A program made the position numbers and the translations under genes. The notes beneath the pieces were generated by a model. That model did not search any database. It saw only the letters and a list, made by a program, of their open reading frames with translations, and had not been told where the DNA came from. A DNA stretch of 64,000 nucleotides from Chlorobium sp. N1 (GTDB lineage: Bacteria > Bacteroidota > Chlorobiia > Chlorobiales > Chlorobiaceae), in contig NZ_SJPA01000007.1 in the NCBI RefSeq assembly GCF_004332115.1, positions 18,501 through 82,500 on the forward strand, written 5' to 3'. Numbering within the stretch: the first letter of the stretch is position 1; every line of letters begins with the position of its first letter. Below are positions 1 through 8,603 of the stretch, one piece after another.

Positions 1-90
1 GCCAGCAAATCCTTCAGGAAGAAACTCTCCGAGTACGGAATGATTCAAAGCATGAGCGACAAGGTATACGCTAATGCTGTCTTTCTGGCT
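1..90 (+). pseudogene. IS3-family transposase (OrfB) remnant, cut by window edge
   Basis: Frame 1 reads through from the first base and contains EYGMIQSMSDKVYANAVF. This resembles the conserved IS3-type OrfB stretch in which an EYG-IQSMS block is followed by a G-x-x-YDNA block and the catalytic glutamate region. Here the part after SMS is altered (DKVYANAV) and the frame runs antisense into the end of the neighbouring radical SAM gene, so only a decayed scrap is left. The body of the element, if any, would lie left of the window. Recognition is by motif only and the piece is short. Confidence 0.5.
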
Positions 91-1858
91 CATGACACTG
101 TTTGCCACCACCGACTGGGTTTTGCGAACGACCGGTTGATGTCGGCCAGGCAGAACTCCATGCCGTAAAATTTTCTGTAGAAGGCTTTCGCTTCGGTTTC
201 AATGTCGAAGCTGAATGTTTCGGGGTGCAGGCAGTTTGCGATGTACATCAGCCCAAGTATCCATCTGGGGCTCCCGAAGTCGGTGCAGGGGATTGGGGGC
301 GTGTGGATGCGGCTCTTCGTCACGGCTTCGGCCGTGATGCCCAGCTCAGTGCAGGAACGGTAGAACTCGTCGAGCGGGCTTTGCATGAATGATGATATGA
401 AGATGATTTCTGGATTGTGCTCGTTCACCTGTTCCGGGCTGACTTTCATGCCCGGTCGGCCAGTGCCGGCCAAAGCCTTGTTGATGCTCGTTCCTCCTGC
501 CAATTCAACAAGCGTATTCTCGAGCCTCTGGTATTCCAGCGAGAAGAGGGGCGTTCCCATCACGTAATAGGTTCTCGGCTTCTTCTCTGTTCTCCTGGCC
601 TTTTCCCGGATATCCTCAACGCGTTCACGCAGGTAGGCTAGGAGTTCTTCCGCTTCTTGTTCCCTCCGGGTCAGGGTGGCGAAGTGGCGTATGCTCCCGG
701 CATATTTCTGAAAGTCCTGGATGTTGCCGTGCAGTTTCTGCCGGCCGTCTTTCTGCAACACGCTTTCCCAGCATTTGACGATTGATTTCCTGTCCCTGAC
801 GCCGATGGCCGCAAGGGTGCCTTCGATGATCTCGAGCGCGCGGGTGAACGGATAGCCGCCTTCGAAGTCGTTTTCGTCGAAGGTCCGTGCAGCAACGCTC
901 CCCGTGACGGGCAGCTGATGGCCGCATTTCGGACACCGATTTTCGTTTGCCTTGATTGCCGACCGCCGGAGTTTCGAACCCATGGGCCCGTAAAAATCGC
1001 GTTCGTAGATGAGCTCCCCGCATTTGGGGCAGTAGGTGTTGATGCAATTCGTGCCCGGAGAGTTGAAGAGGTAGGTGTAGTGCAGGATGTCCAGCGTTTT
1101 TTTCTGGGCCTGTTCGGATTCCCGTATCGAGGGTTCTTCTGCGATGCTGGCCCGATCGAGCGGGAGATTTGCAGCGGAATCTCCTTCGAGATCCCTGCAA
1201 TGGCCGAGGCGATATCCAGGAGCTTCCTGTCTTCTCCTTTCTTGTGTATGCACGCCACTTCGACATGGATTCCCTGGTCGTGGAAATAACGGATGTTCCT
1301 CATGACGGGTTTGTGGCCGGCGACTCCGCATCTGCTGTAGTCGGTATCGGTCAGCCCTTTTACTCCGACGTTGATGAAGTCGAGGTAGGGGGCGATCCGG
1401 CCTGCTGATCGTTCAGTGAAATAGCCGTTCGACGAACATCCGACAAGCAGCGCGTGCTTTTTTGCCGTTCTTGCGGTTTCAAGGAAGCTGTAATAGGACG
1501 CGAGCGGATCGTTCATCATGAATACTATCCCGTCGCATTCCTCGGCCAGCGCTTTCTGAACCACCTGCAGGGGCGTCAGTTTCCTGAGTGCCCTGCTGTT
1601 CGAGTCCATTTCCCTGGCTACGACGGTTGCCACGCAGCCGGGGCAGTCGAAATTGCATCCGGTGGTGCTGATCTGCAGGAATTTCGATTTCGGGTGGAAG
1701 TGCAGAACCGGAATCGTTTCGGCGGAGATGGGGCAGGCGATAAGGTAGCTGTCGGGGTGGAGTTCCCTGATCGTGCCGCGGTCGTTCATGTATCGGCCGC
1801 ATGCGCCGGTTTCGGACTCAGGGATGATGCATCTCTTTTCACAGATCGGGCATCGCAT
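90..1858 (-). pseudogene. Radical SAM protein fused to a periplasmic-binding-protein-like domain, split by a frameshift
   Basis: Two overlapping minus-strand frames give one protein. The first part (from ATG 1858) has an N-terminal Cys cluster (CPICEKRC, later GACGRY) and the radical SAM cluster motif CNFDCPGC, resembling the AmmeMemoRadiSam-system radical SAM family. Near 1150-1170 similarity passes to the other frame, which continues with zinc-ribbon pairs (CPKCGELIYER and CPKCGHQLP) to a stop at 90. The last ~150 residues resemble FepB/BtuF-type binding proteins and match the C-terminus of the lipoprotein at 7480-8562 in pattern (PEQVNEHNPEIIFISS versus MEQVLRWDPDVVLVWT; both end in an RxILG...FY block). 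There is no signal peptide, so this binding fold would be cytoplasmic. No slippery heptamer is visible at the junction, so a mutation or sequence error is likelier than programmed frameshifting. A ModE-like box lies upstream. Confidence 0.72.
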
Positions 1859-1903
1859 GGTTTCGTCCTTTTTTCGTTTTGATTTTGTCCGGGTTGCCGT
1901 TAT

Positions 1904-1927
1904 CGTTATATACTTAGTTTTATAGCG
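1904..1927. promoter_or_regulatory. ModE-box-like operator (radical SAM gene side)
   Basis: The 24-bp element is CGTTATAT, eight bases, then TTATAGCG. The first half-site equals the classic ModE half-site; the second is an imperfect inverted copy. It lies about 46 bp upstream of the radical SAM start at 1858 and about 200 bp upstream of the methylase gene. ModE-type elements of this architecture are known from Proteobacteria and green sulfur bacteria. Assignment is by pattern, supported by a second, better copy at 2942-2965. Confidence 0.55.
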
Positions 1928-2131
1928 ATATTCCTGCGCATATCCGCGTTTTTTTTATTGGGCCTTTTTTCTTTCATGGCCTTACTTGATAAGACGTTTT
2001 TGTTGTTTATCCTAAAATATTTGGATCTTCCGATGGGGAGGGCTACCTTGCATCATGCGCCGAGGGTCGTTTCCCGGCTTTTTGGACGCTCTGCGTTATG
2101 TTTCTTGATAAATAACGATTCGGGGGGGGGG

Positions 2132-2926
2132 ATGGTAGCAAGGGAACTGTATCCGGTCTCTATCGTAGGGACCGGGCCTGGAAATACGGATTTTCTTGCC
2201 GTCAGGGCGGCCCGCGTCATTCGTTCTGCGGATGTCGTCCTCTATGACTGCAAGACCGCAAGCCTTGCGCTCAGCCTTGCTGATGCAAAGGCGACGATAC
2301 GCTATGTGGAGCGTCCCGCAGGAGGGTGTGTTCCGGGTGAACTGTCGGAAATGCTTCGCATTGTCCGGGATTTCCATTATGAAGGCCTTCGGGTCGTCAG
2401 GCTGAAAGTGGGGGATCCCACGCTTTTTGCCGGGGAGGTCGACGAGTGCCGGTTCCTCGGGGAGATGGCCATCCCCTATGAGATCATCCCCGGCATTACG
2501 CCGGCAGCATCCGCAGCAGCAACATATGCGATTCCGACCAGCCTCAAGTGCCGGACGAACGCCGTCATCTCCCTTATCGTCAATTCGCTCGGGGAGGGTG
2601 AGGCCGAAATCCGTGATGCGCTGCGAATGCTGCGCCACGGTGCAACGCTTGTCCTGTACATGGTGGGTCCGAATCTTGAAAAGGTCATGCATCTCATGAT
2701 CGAGGCGGAGGGCAATCCGGCTACGCCTGTCGTGGCGGTGAGCAAGTCGGGATGGCCGGATGAGGCCATGGTATCTGCCAGTATCGGCACTGTTGCGGCC
2801 TCCATAGCAGAGCGGGGGCTCAAGGAGCCTATCATCTATTTCATCGGCAGCCACATCGAGGTCCGGTCCGTGCGAACCGGTTCTGCCCTGGCGTTTGTCT
2901 CCGGAACGGCCAGCGGTTGCCTGTGA
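2132..2926 (+). CDS. SAM-dependent tetrapyrrole methylase family protein (CbiF/CobM-like)
   Basis: This is a 264-residue protein of the uroporphyrinogen/precorrin methyltransferase fold. It starts with the SAM-site motif VSIVGTGPGN, has RLKVGDPTLFAG in the middle, and IIPGITPAASAAATYAIP, which corresponds to the substrate-pocket region of CbiF/CobM (precorrin-4 C11-methyltransferase) and CobA. The open frame extends upstream to 1958, but ATG 2132 follows a G-rich Shine-Dalgarno stretch and gives the normal N-terminus for the family. No other cobalamin-biosynthesis gene is in the window, so a true precorrin-4 role is doubtful. Placement between the radical SAM gene and the TonB receptor suggests action on an imported chelate or a specialised tetrapyrrole. 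The substrate is unknown. Confidence 0.8.
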   Translation: MVARELYPVSIVGTGPGNTDFLAVRAARVIRSADVVLYDCKTASLALSLADAKATIRYVERPAGGCVPGELSEMLRIVRDFHYEGLRVVRLKVGDPTLFAGEVDECRFLGEMAIPYEIIPGITPAASAAATYAIPTSLKCRTNAVISLIVNSLGEGEAEIRDALRMLRHGATLVLYMVGPNLEKVMHLMIEAEGNPATPVVAVSKSGWPDEAMVSASIGTVAASIAERGLKEPIIYFIGSHIEVRSVRTGSALAFVSGTASGCL

Positions 2927-2941
2927 ATTTTTTTTCTCAGG

Positions 2942-2965
2942 CGATATGTAGTTCTTGATATAACG
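2942..2965. promoter_or_regulatory. ModE-box-like operator in front of the TonB receptor
   Basis: The 24-bp element is CGATATGT, eight bases, then ATATAACG. The right half is an exact inverted copy of the classic CGTTATAT half-site and the left half matches at six of eight positions. It ends six bases before the receptor start codon at 2972, so a bound repressor would block initiation of the receptor-permease-ATPase operon. Together with the copy at 1904-1927 it suggests molybdate or tungstate control of the locus. Confidence 0.62.
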
Positions 2966-2971
2966 AAAACC

Positions 2972-4975
2972 ATGCCCCCTATGAAAACGAGAACCTTCAG
3001 ACAAACGGCCCTGCTGGTCATGCTGTTGGCCATCCCCGCCATCGCATCCGCAGAAGATGCCGCGTCGGAACCGACGCTTGCCGATGCCGGGGTTTTTACC
3101 GCAGGCGAAATCACCGTTACCGGCCAGCGTGAGCTGACAAGCCAGACGGTTACAGCCGAGGAGATGGCGGCACTAGACCGCCAGAATCTCGCTTCCGTGG
3201 TCAACATCCTGCCGGGAGTGAACCTCGGCAATGCCGGATCGCGCAATGAAGGCCTCATTTATGTGAGGGGATTCGATATCCGACAGGTTCCCATCTATCT
3301 CGATGGCGTTCCCCTCTATGTTCCCTATGACGGCTATATCGATCCCAACCGGTTCACGACGTTCGATCTTTCGGGGGTGACGGTTTCGAAAGGCTACACC
3401 TCGGTGCTCTACGGGCCGAATACGCTCGGCGGCGCGATCAACATGGTCAGCAAGAAGCCTGAAAAGTCGTTTGAGGCGACCATGCAGGGAGGTATGACAT
3501 ATGGCGACGACCAGATTGCCTCGACTTTTGGTTCGATCAATGCCGGTTCCAACCTGGGAAACTGGTACGTGCAGGCCGGCATTTCGAACATCGACAGGAA
3601 TTTCGTTCCCATGTCGGACGAGTTCGTTCCGACAGCGACCGAGGACGGAGGGCGGCGTGACAACTCGGGTACGGAGGATTTCAAGGGCTCGATCAAGGTC
3701 GGCTACACGCCGAACGACACTGACGAGTACGCCGTTTCCTTCAGCGGACAGCATTCGGTAAAGGGCGTGCCGGTCTATACGGGAAATCAGTCGATCACCC
3801 CACGCTACTGGCGCTATACCGACTGGGACAAGGCCAGCCTCTATTACATCGGCAAGACGGCTGTCGGGGTGAAGAGCTATCTGAAGACGCGGGCATTTTA
3901 CGATGGATACTATAATGTTCTCAAGAGTTATGACGATGCCACCTATACTGCTCAAACAAAAAAATATGCCTTTACGAGCATTTATGACGACAAGACGTTC
4001 GGGGGGTCGGTAGAGTTCGGAACGGACATCGGCGGCGGCAATACGCTTAAAGTGGCCGTGCATGACAAGTATGATATGCACCGTTCCTACAATGTCGGTG
4101 ATCCGGCGACTGAGATGGCGGACAATACCTTTTCGCTGGCGACTGAGAACAGTTGGAAGGCTGCCGGCAACCTGACCGTGGTCGCGGGAGTGCGGCAGGA
4201 CTTCCGTACCACCCTCAAGGCGGAGGATTCGGAGCATAACAATGCATCATTTGAGCTCGACGACAACCAGGCAACGAATTGCCAGCTCGCCCTTGTTGGA
4301 AAGATTGACGAACGACAGAAGCTGACGGCCTATGTTTCCAGGAGCACCCGGTTCCCGACCTTGAAAGACCGCTATTCCTACAAGCTCGGCACGGCAGAGC
4401 CAAACCCGGACCTCGATCCTGAGCAGAGCTGGAACTACGGTCTTGACTATGTGCTTACGCCATCAGTTGGTCTTCAGCTTTCAGCGTCAATCTATCAAAG
4501 CAGGCTGAGTGACGTTATCCAGCAGGTCAACATAACGTCGGATGTCTCACAATATCAGAATACCGGCAAGGCCACGTTCACTGGATTCGAATGTGCTGCG
4601 GACTGGCAGGCTGCGGACTGGCTGAAGGCCTATACAGGGTACAGCTACATCGACCGGCAGAACGACAGCAATCCCGATCTGTATTTCACCGATGTTCCCA
4701 GGCACAAGCTGAACGGGTACCTCCGGTTCACGGTGGCCAGGGATGCCTGGGCCATGGTGGAAGGGGAGTACAATACCAAGCGGTACAGTACGAGCGATGG
4801 CCTCTATACGGCCTCGCCCTACGGATTGCTCAACCTTCGGGTGCATGCGCCGCTGGTTTCCTCCCTTTCGATGCAGGCTTCCGTCGAGAACCTCTTTGAC
4901 AGGATGTACGAGGTGTCGGAAGGCTATCCGGAGCCCGGCCGGACGTTTGTCATGTCGCTTTCGTATTCGTTGTAA
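2972..4975 (+). CDS. TonB-dependent outer membrane receptor
   Basis: The 667-residue protein has an N-terminal signal peptide ending near residue 27, a possible TonB box (GEITVTG, about residues 46-52), a plug domain (NILPGVNLG, YVRGFDI, YLDGVPLYV, LYGPNTLGGAINM) and a long beta-barrel ending in an aromatic-rich strand (TFVMSLSYSL). It should import a scarce metal chelate across the outer membrane using TonB energy. It is first in a run with a FecCD permease, an ABC ATPase and a binding lipoprotein. The upstream ModE-like box points to molybdate, tungstate or a chelate of them rather than iron; corrinoid or haem remain possible. ATG 2981 is an alternative start. Confidence 0.9.
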   Translation: MPPMKTRTFRQTALLVMLLAIPAIASAEDAASEPTLADAGVFTAGEITVTGQRELTSQTVTAEEMAALDRQNLASVVNILPGVNLGNAGSRNEGLIYVRGFDIRQVPIYLDGVPLYVPYDGYIDPNRFTTFDLSGVTVSKGYTSVLYGPNTLGGAINMVSKKPEKSFEATMQGGMTYGDDQIASTFGSINAGSNLGNWYVQAGISNIDRNFVPMSDEFVPTATEDGGRRDNSGTEDFKGSIKVGYTPNDTDEYAVSFSGQHSVKGVPVYTGNQSITPRYWRYTDWDKASLYYIGKTAVGVKSYLKTRAFYDGYYNVLKSYDDATYTAQTKKYAFTSIYDDKTFGGSVEFGTDIGGGNTLKVAVHDKYDMHRSYNVGDPATEMADNTFSLATENSWKAAGNLTVVAGVRQDFRTTLKAEDSEHNNASFELDDNQATNCQLALVGKIDERQKLTAYVSRSTRFPTLKDRYSYKLGTAEPNPDLDPEQSWNYGLDYVLTPSVGLQLSASIYQSRLSDVIQQVNITSDVSQYQNTGKATFTGFECAADWQAADWLKAYTGYSYIDRQNDSNPDLYFTDVPRHKLNGYLRFTVARDAWAMVEGEYNTKRYSTSDGLYTASPYGLLNLRVHAPLVSSLSMQASVENLFDRMYEVSEGYPEPGRTFVMSLSYSL

Positions 4976-4992
4976 CCGTTTTCCGAACAATG

Positions 4993-5026
4993 TGCCCGGT
5001 CACCGCTCATGAGCGGCTGCCGGGCA
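4993..5026 (+). other. Intercistronic hairpin between receptor and permease genes
   Basis: TGCCCGG pairs with CCGGGCA as the outer stem, and inside it lies the perfect palindrome CCGCTCATGAGCGG. No T-tract follows, so it is not a typical intrinsic terminator. It lies in the 61-bp gap before the permease start and could protect the upstream mRNA 3' end or reduce expression of the permease relative to the receptor, as is common in receptor-transporter operons. Confidence 0.5.
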
Positions 5027-5036
5027 TGCATGAATC

Positions 5037-6041
5037 GTGTGGATGAAGACAACCGCTGCAGTACTGGGCGGACTGGCCGTATTGCTGGCCGCTGGCCTGT
5101 TCTCGCTGTTCCTCGGCCGGTATCCGGCAGGGGTTCATGACCTGCTCGTTTTTTTGCTGACCGGCAGGTATGACGATCCGAACCTGCCCCTTGTAATCAC
5201 CGGCATAAGGCTGCCCCGCCTGCTTGCGGCAATGGCCGTCGGCGGCGCCCTGGCTCTTTCCGGAGCGGCCTATCAGGGGATGTTTCGCAATCCGATGGTC
5301 AGCCCGGGCATTCTGGGAGTCAGTTCGGGCGCAGGGTTCGGTGCGGCTATGGCTATCCTGTTTTCGCTGCCGGCGGCGGGGGTGCAGCTCTTTTCATTTG
5401 CTGGCGGGCTTGCGGCGGTGCTTTCGGCCGTTGCCATCAGCCGTTCAATACGCGGCGGGCATGATCCGCTGCTGGTGCTCGTGCTTTCGGGCATCATCAT
5501 CTCATCGTTTTTCGGCGCCCTGCTTTCGATTCTCAAGTACCTGGCCGATCCGGACGACAAGCTGCCGGCTATCGTATACTGGCTGATGGGAAGCCTTGCC
5601 GACGTCCGTATGGGCGATCTGGCCGTCGTTCTTCCGCTGGTTGCCGTGGGCGCCGTTCCGCTCCTCTTCTCCGGCTGGCGCCTTAATGTGCTTTCCTTCG
5701 GCGAAGACGAGGCCCGCTCGCTCGGGGTGCATACCGGAAGGCTCCGGATGCTGGTGATCCTGTGTGCGACGCTGGTCGATGCGAGCATTATTTCCATCAG
5801 CGGCATCATCGGCTGGGTCGGGCTCGTTGTTCCCCATATCGCCCGGTTCGCCGTTGGTCCCGACCACAGGCGCCTGCTTCCGGTGTCGTTTCTTTTCGGA
5901 GCCGTGTTCATGGTGCTGGTCGACAACCTTGCCCGAAGCATGGCGTCGGTGGAGGTTCCCGTGGGAATCGTCACGGCGATTGTCGGCGCTCCGTTTTTCA
6001 TCGTGTTCCTCAAACGTTCACAGGCAAGGCCATGGCAGTAA
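5037..6041 (+). CDS. FecCD/BtuC-type ABC transporter permease
   Basis: The 334-residue protein is strongly hydrophobic with about ten membrane segments and the FecCD family signatures GIRLPRLLAAMAVGGALAL (N-terminal third), GAAYQGMFRNPMVSPGILGV and, near the C-terminus, GIIGWVGLVVPHIARF. It forms the inner-membrane channel for a metal chelate or oxyanion and would dimerise with the ATPase encoded next. The family includes MolB of the Haemophilus molybdate/tungstate MolBCA importer as well as siderophore and B12 permeases. GTG 5037 and ATG 5043 are both possible starts. Its 3' end overlaps the ATPase start by ten bases, indicating coupled translation. Confidence 0.9.
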   Translation: MWMKTTAAVLGGLAVLLAAGLFSLFLGRYPAGVHDLLVFLLTGRYDDPNLPLVITGIRLPRLLAAMAVGGALALSGAAYQGMFRNPMVSPGILGVSSGAGFGAAMAILFSLPAAGVQLFSFAGGLAAVLSAVAISRSIRGGHDPLLVLVLSGIIISSFFGALLSILKYLADPDDKLPAIVYWLMGSLADVRMGDLAVVLPLVAVGAVPLLFSGWRLNVLSFGEDEARSLGVHTGRLRMLVILCATLVDASIISISGIIGWVGLVVPHIARFAVGPDHRRLLPVSFLFGAVFMVLVDNLARSMASVEVPVGIVTAIVGAPFFIVFLKRSQARPWQ

Positions 6042-6832
6042 CCGGGGGAGAGGCGGTGCTCGAAGTCCGGGGCGCTGATATGGGATACGGGGGGAAGGCC
6101 GTGCTCCGTAATGTCAGTTTCTCCTTGAACCAGGGCGAAATCCTGAGTCTGCTGGGGCCGAACGGCGTCGGGAAGACGACCCTTTTCAAGTCTGTCATGG
6201 GCTTCATTCCGCTGCTTTCCGGCAGCCTGATTCTCGGGGGGAGGGATATCGGGCGCCTGAAGCCGAGGGATATCGCCCGGATTGCGGCGTATGTCCCCCA
6301 GTCGCACGGGACCCCCTTTCCGTACAAGGTTGAGGATGTGGTGCTGTTCGGCCGGACGGCCCATCTGGGGCCACTTTCATCACCGAGCCGGCAGGACAGG
6401 ATGATCGCGGCCGGGTGCCTCGAGCGCCTCGGTGCGGGCCATCTTTCCGGCCGCACGTTTACCGAGCTCAGCGGCGGGGAGCGCCAGATGGTCATCATCG
6501 CCAGAGCACTGGCGCAGGAGGCCCGCTTCATCATCCTTGACGAGCCCACCTCGAGCCTCGATTACGGCAACCAGGTGCGGATTATCAGGAAGCTCCGAGA
6601 ACTGCGGCTCCATTCGGTTGCTGTCCTGATGTCGACCCACCATCCCGACCATGCGTTCATGCTCGGCTCGAAGGTGCTGGTGATGAAGGAGAACCGGCAG
6701 CTCCGCTGCGGCAGTCCGGATTCGGTCCTGACGGGTGAAACGCTGCACAGCCTCTATGGGGTCGAGGTCGACGTGGTCAGCTTTTCTTCCGGAGGCGGTC
6801 CCGAGAGGAAGGTTTGTGCCCCTATACTCTGA
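6032..6832 (+). CDS. ABC transporter ATP-binding protein (FepC/MolC-type)
   Basis: The 266-residue protein has the Walker A motif GPNGVGKTTL, a Q-loop (YVPQSH), the ABC signature LSGGERQMV and Walker B FIILDEPTSSLD, followed by a switch histidine in MSTHHPDHAF. This is a complete nucleotide-binding subunit of the metal-chelate type. ATG 6032 was chosen because it removes an upstream stretch that is only a shadow of the permease frame and gives a normal family N-terminus. The gene overlaps the permease gene by ten bases. It powers import through the FecCD-type permease. Confidence 0.92.
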   Translation: MAVTGGEAVLEVRGADMGYGGKAVLRNVSFSLNQGEILSLLGPNGVGKTTLFKSVMGFIPLLSGSLILGGRDIGRLKPRDIARIAAYVPQSHGTPFPYKVEDVVLFGRTAHLGPLSSPSRQDRMIAAGCLERLGAGHLSGRTFTELSGGERQMVIIARALAQEARFIILDEPTSSLDYGNQVRIIRKLRELRLHSVAVLMSTHHPDHAFMLGSKVLVMKENRQLRCGSPDSVLTGETLHSLYGVEVDVVSFSSGGGPERKVCAPIL

Positions 6833-6853
6833 ACAATAAAGAAACGAAACCGC

Positions 6854-7483
6854 ATGGTCATGAACGCAGATGAATTCAACGAGAAATTCATGAAAGGGCG
6901 CTTCAGGAAGATCTACCCGGCCATAGCCGAACAGATCGTCCAGTGGAGCGGAAAGGAGGGCGGCCTTTGCATCGATCTTGGAGGCGGGCCCGGCATGCTG
7001 GGTATCTCCGTCGCGCTCATCACGAAGATGCATGTGGTGGTCTGCGATCCGCTGAAGGAGTGCATTGATCTGGCCATGGAGAACATCCGGGACCATGGCC
7101 TCCAGTTTCGTGTGACGGCTGTCAGCGGCAAAGCCGAGGCGATGCCCTTTTCGGACTCCGTCGCAGACTTGGTGGTCAGCAGGGGATCGATTTTTTTCTG
7201 GGACGACCAGCCTAAAGGGCTTTCCGAGGTCTACCGGGTTCTCAAACCCGGAGGCCATGCCGTCATCGGGGGCGGGTTCGGGAGCGTCGCGCTCCTGCAG
7301 GAGATACGCGAGGCCATGGCTGATGAACCCGATTGGGAGGCCAGGCGCAGGGAACGGGTCGAAAAGAATCCTCCGGCCCGGTTCGAAGCAATCCTCAAAG
7401 ATCTGGCAATACCCGGCTTCATAGATCAGACCGAGGCCGGAACCTGGATTCACATGCGCAAAGATCCAGGGAGGGCAGCATGA
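6854..7483 (+). CDS. Class I SAM-dependent methyltransferase
   Basis: The 209-residue protein has motif I CIDLGGGPGMLGISVAL, an acidic residue after the second strand (VVVCDPLKE), and the post-I region EAMPFSDSVADLVVSRGS followed by EVYRVLKPGGHAVIGGG, all typical of small-molecule Rossmann-fold methyltransferases (UbiE/MenG-like). It sits 21 bp after the ABC ATPase gene and overlaps the binding-lipoprotein start by four bases (ATGA), so it belongs to the uptake operon. A methyltransferase inside a metal-uptake operon suggests modification of a chelate or ligand; the substrate cannot be told from sequence. ATG 6860 is an alternative start. Confidence 0.83.
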   Translation: MVMNADEFNEKFMKGRFRKIYPAIAEQIVQWSGKEGGLCIDLGGGPGMLGISVALITKMHVVVCDPLKECIDLAMENIRDHGLQFRVTAVSGKAEAMPFSDSVADLVVSRGSIFFWDDQPKGLSEVYRVLKPGGHAVIGGGFGSVALLQEIREAMADEPDWEARRRERVEKNPPARFEAILKDLAIPGFIDQTEAGTWIHMRKDPGRAA

Positions 7484-8562
7484 TGGAGGGAGTCATTAGA
7501 CTGCATGTCCTGCGCTGGCGCCTTTTTGTACCGCTGCTGTTCTTGCTGCTGGCTTCGTGTTACCAGAAGGCGGAGCCTCCTGCCGACGCTTCGCGGACGG
7601 TCACCGACATGGCGGGCCGCACGCTGCCGGTGCCTGATCGGATTGAACGGGTCTACGTCAACCGGCCCGGAAGCGTGCTGATGTATGCCATGGCTCCCGA
7701 CTTGCTTGTGAACCGTCCTTTTCGACATTCTCCGGCGGAGCAGGAGTTCCTTCTGGATTCGTATAACGGGCTTCCCTATGTCGACGGCTCTGCAGAGGAG
7801 ATTATCCGGCTGCACCCCGACGTCATCGTCTCGGTTTTCAGCATCAATGCGGCATCGATCGAAGCCGCCGACAAGCTTTCAGCAAAAACCGGGGTGCCGG
7901 TCTTCATGCTTCCTATGGCCGTGGAGGACTATCCTCGGGTATTCCGCCTTCTTGGCGAGCTGCTGGATCGCCGTGAGCAGGCCGAAAGGATGACAGGCTT
8001 TGTCCGCCAATGGCTGAATCCCCTTATGGCGCGTGCGAAGGCCATTCCAGATTCCCTCAGGAAACGGGTGTACTATGCCGAAGGGGACCGGGGCCTGCAC
8101 ACCGATCCTTCCGGTTCATTCCATAGCAGGGCCATTGCCGATGCCGGCGGCGTTAACGTTGCCGATGTCAAGGTGATGCCCGGGGTGGGGCTGAGTCCTG
8201 TCTCCATGGAGCAGGTTCTGCGGTGGGATCCTGATGTCGTCCTGGTATGGACGGGCATGGGGGGGAAGATGACGACGATGGAACATATCGGAAGCGACCC
8301 GCTCTGGTCAAGAGCTCGCGCAGTGCGTGACGGGCACCTGTACCAGATTCCCTTCCTTCCGTTCGGATGGTTTGACCGCCCCCCGGGGGTCAACCGCATC
8401 CTCGGTACCATCTGGGCGGCAGAAATGCTCTATCCGGACCGGTTTGCCATTGACCTCGACAAGGCAACGGGGGAGTTTTTCAGGATCTTCTACCATCGCA
8501 ATCTGGACGACGGGGAACTGAAGCGGCTCCTGCATCCGGAGTCAGCACCGCCTGGCAGGTAG
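7480..8562 (+). CDS. Periplasmic binding lipoprotein, FepB/BtuF/MolA-like
   Basis: The 360-residue protein starts with a basic and hydrophobic leader ending in a lipobox (LLLASC), so it is likely a lipid-anchored periplasmic protein. It then shows the TroA-type binding-protein pattern: TVTDMAGRTLPVPDRIERV near the N-terminus, IIRLHPDVIVS, and C-terminal VLRWDPDVVLVW with SDPLWSRARAVRDGHLYQIP. It should deliver the ligand to the FecCD permease encoded upstream. The start overlaps the methyltransferase stop (ATGA) and follows a GGGAGGG ribosome site. MolA of Haemophilus, which binds molybdate and tungstate, belongs to this fold; iron-siderophore or corrinoid binding is the alternative. Confidence 0.88.
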   Translation: MMEGVIRLHVLRWRLFVPLLFLLLASCYQKAEPPADASRTVTDMAGRTLPVPDRIERVYVNRPGSVLMYAMAPDLLVNRPFRHSPAEQEFLLDSYNGLPYVDGSAEEIIRLHPDVIVSVFSINAASIEAADKLSAKTGVPVFMLPMAVEDYPRVFRLLGELLDRREQAERMTGFVRQWLNPLMARAKAIPDSLRKRVYYAEGDRGLHTDPSGSFHSRAIADAGGVNVADVKVMPGVGLSPVSMEQVLRWDPDVVLVWTGMGGKMTTMEHIGSDPLWSRARAVRDGHLYQIPFLPFGWFDRPPGVNRILGTIWAAEMLYPDRFAIDLDKATGEFFRIFYHRNLDDGELKRLLHPESAPPGR

Positions 8563-8603
8563 TAACGGCAATTTTTTCAACGCAATATTCTCATATACTT
8601 ATC

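Noticed and set aside
1130..1175. Programmed -1 frameshift site in the radical SAM gene
   Set aside because: No X-XXY-YYZ heptamer or following strong hairpin is visible at the junction.
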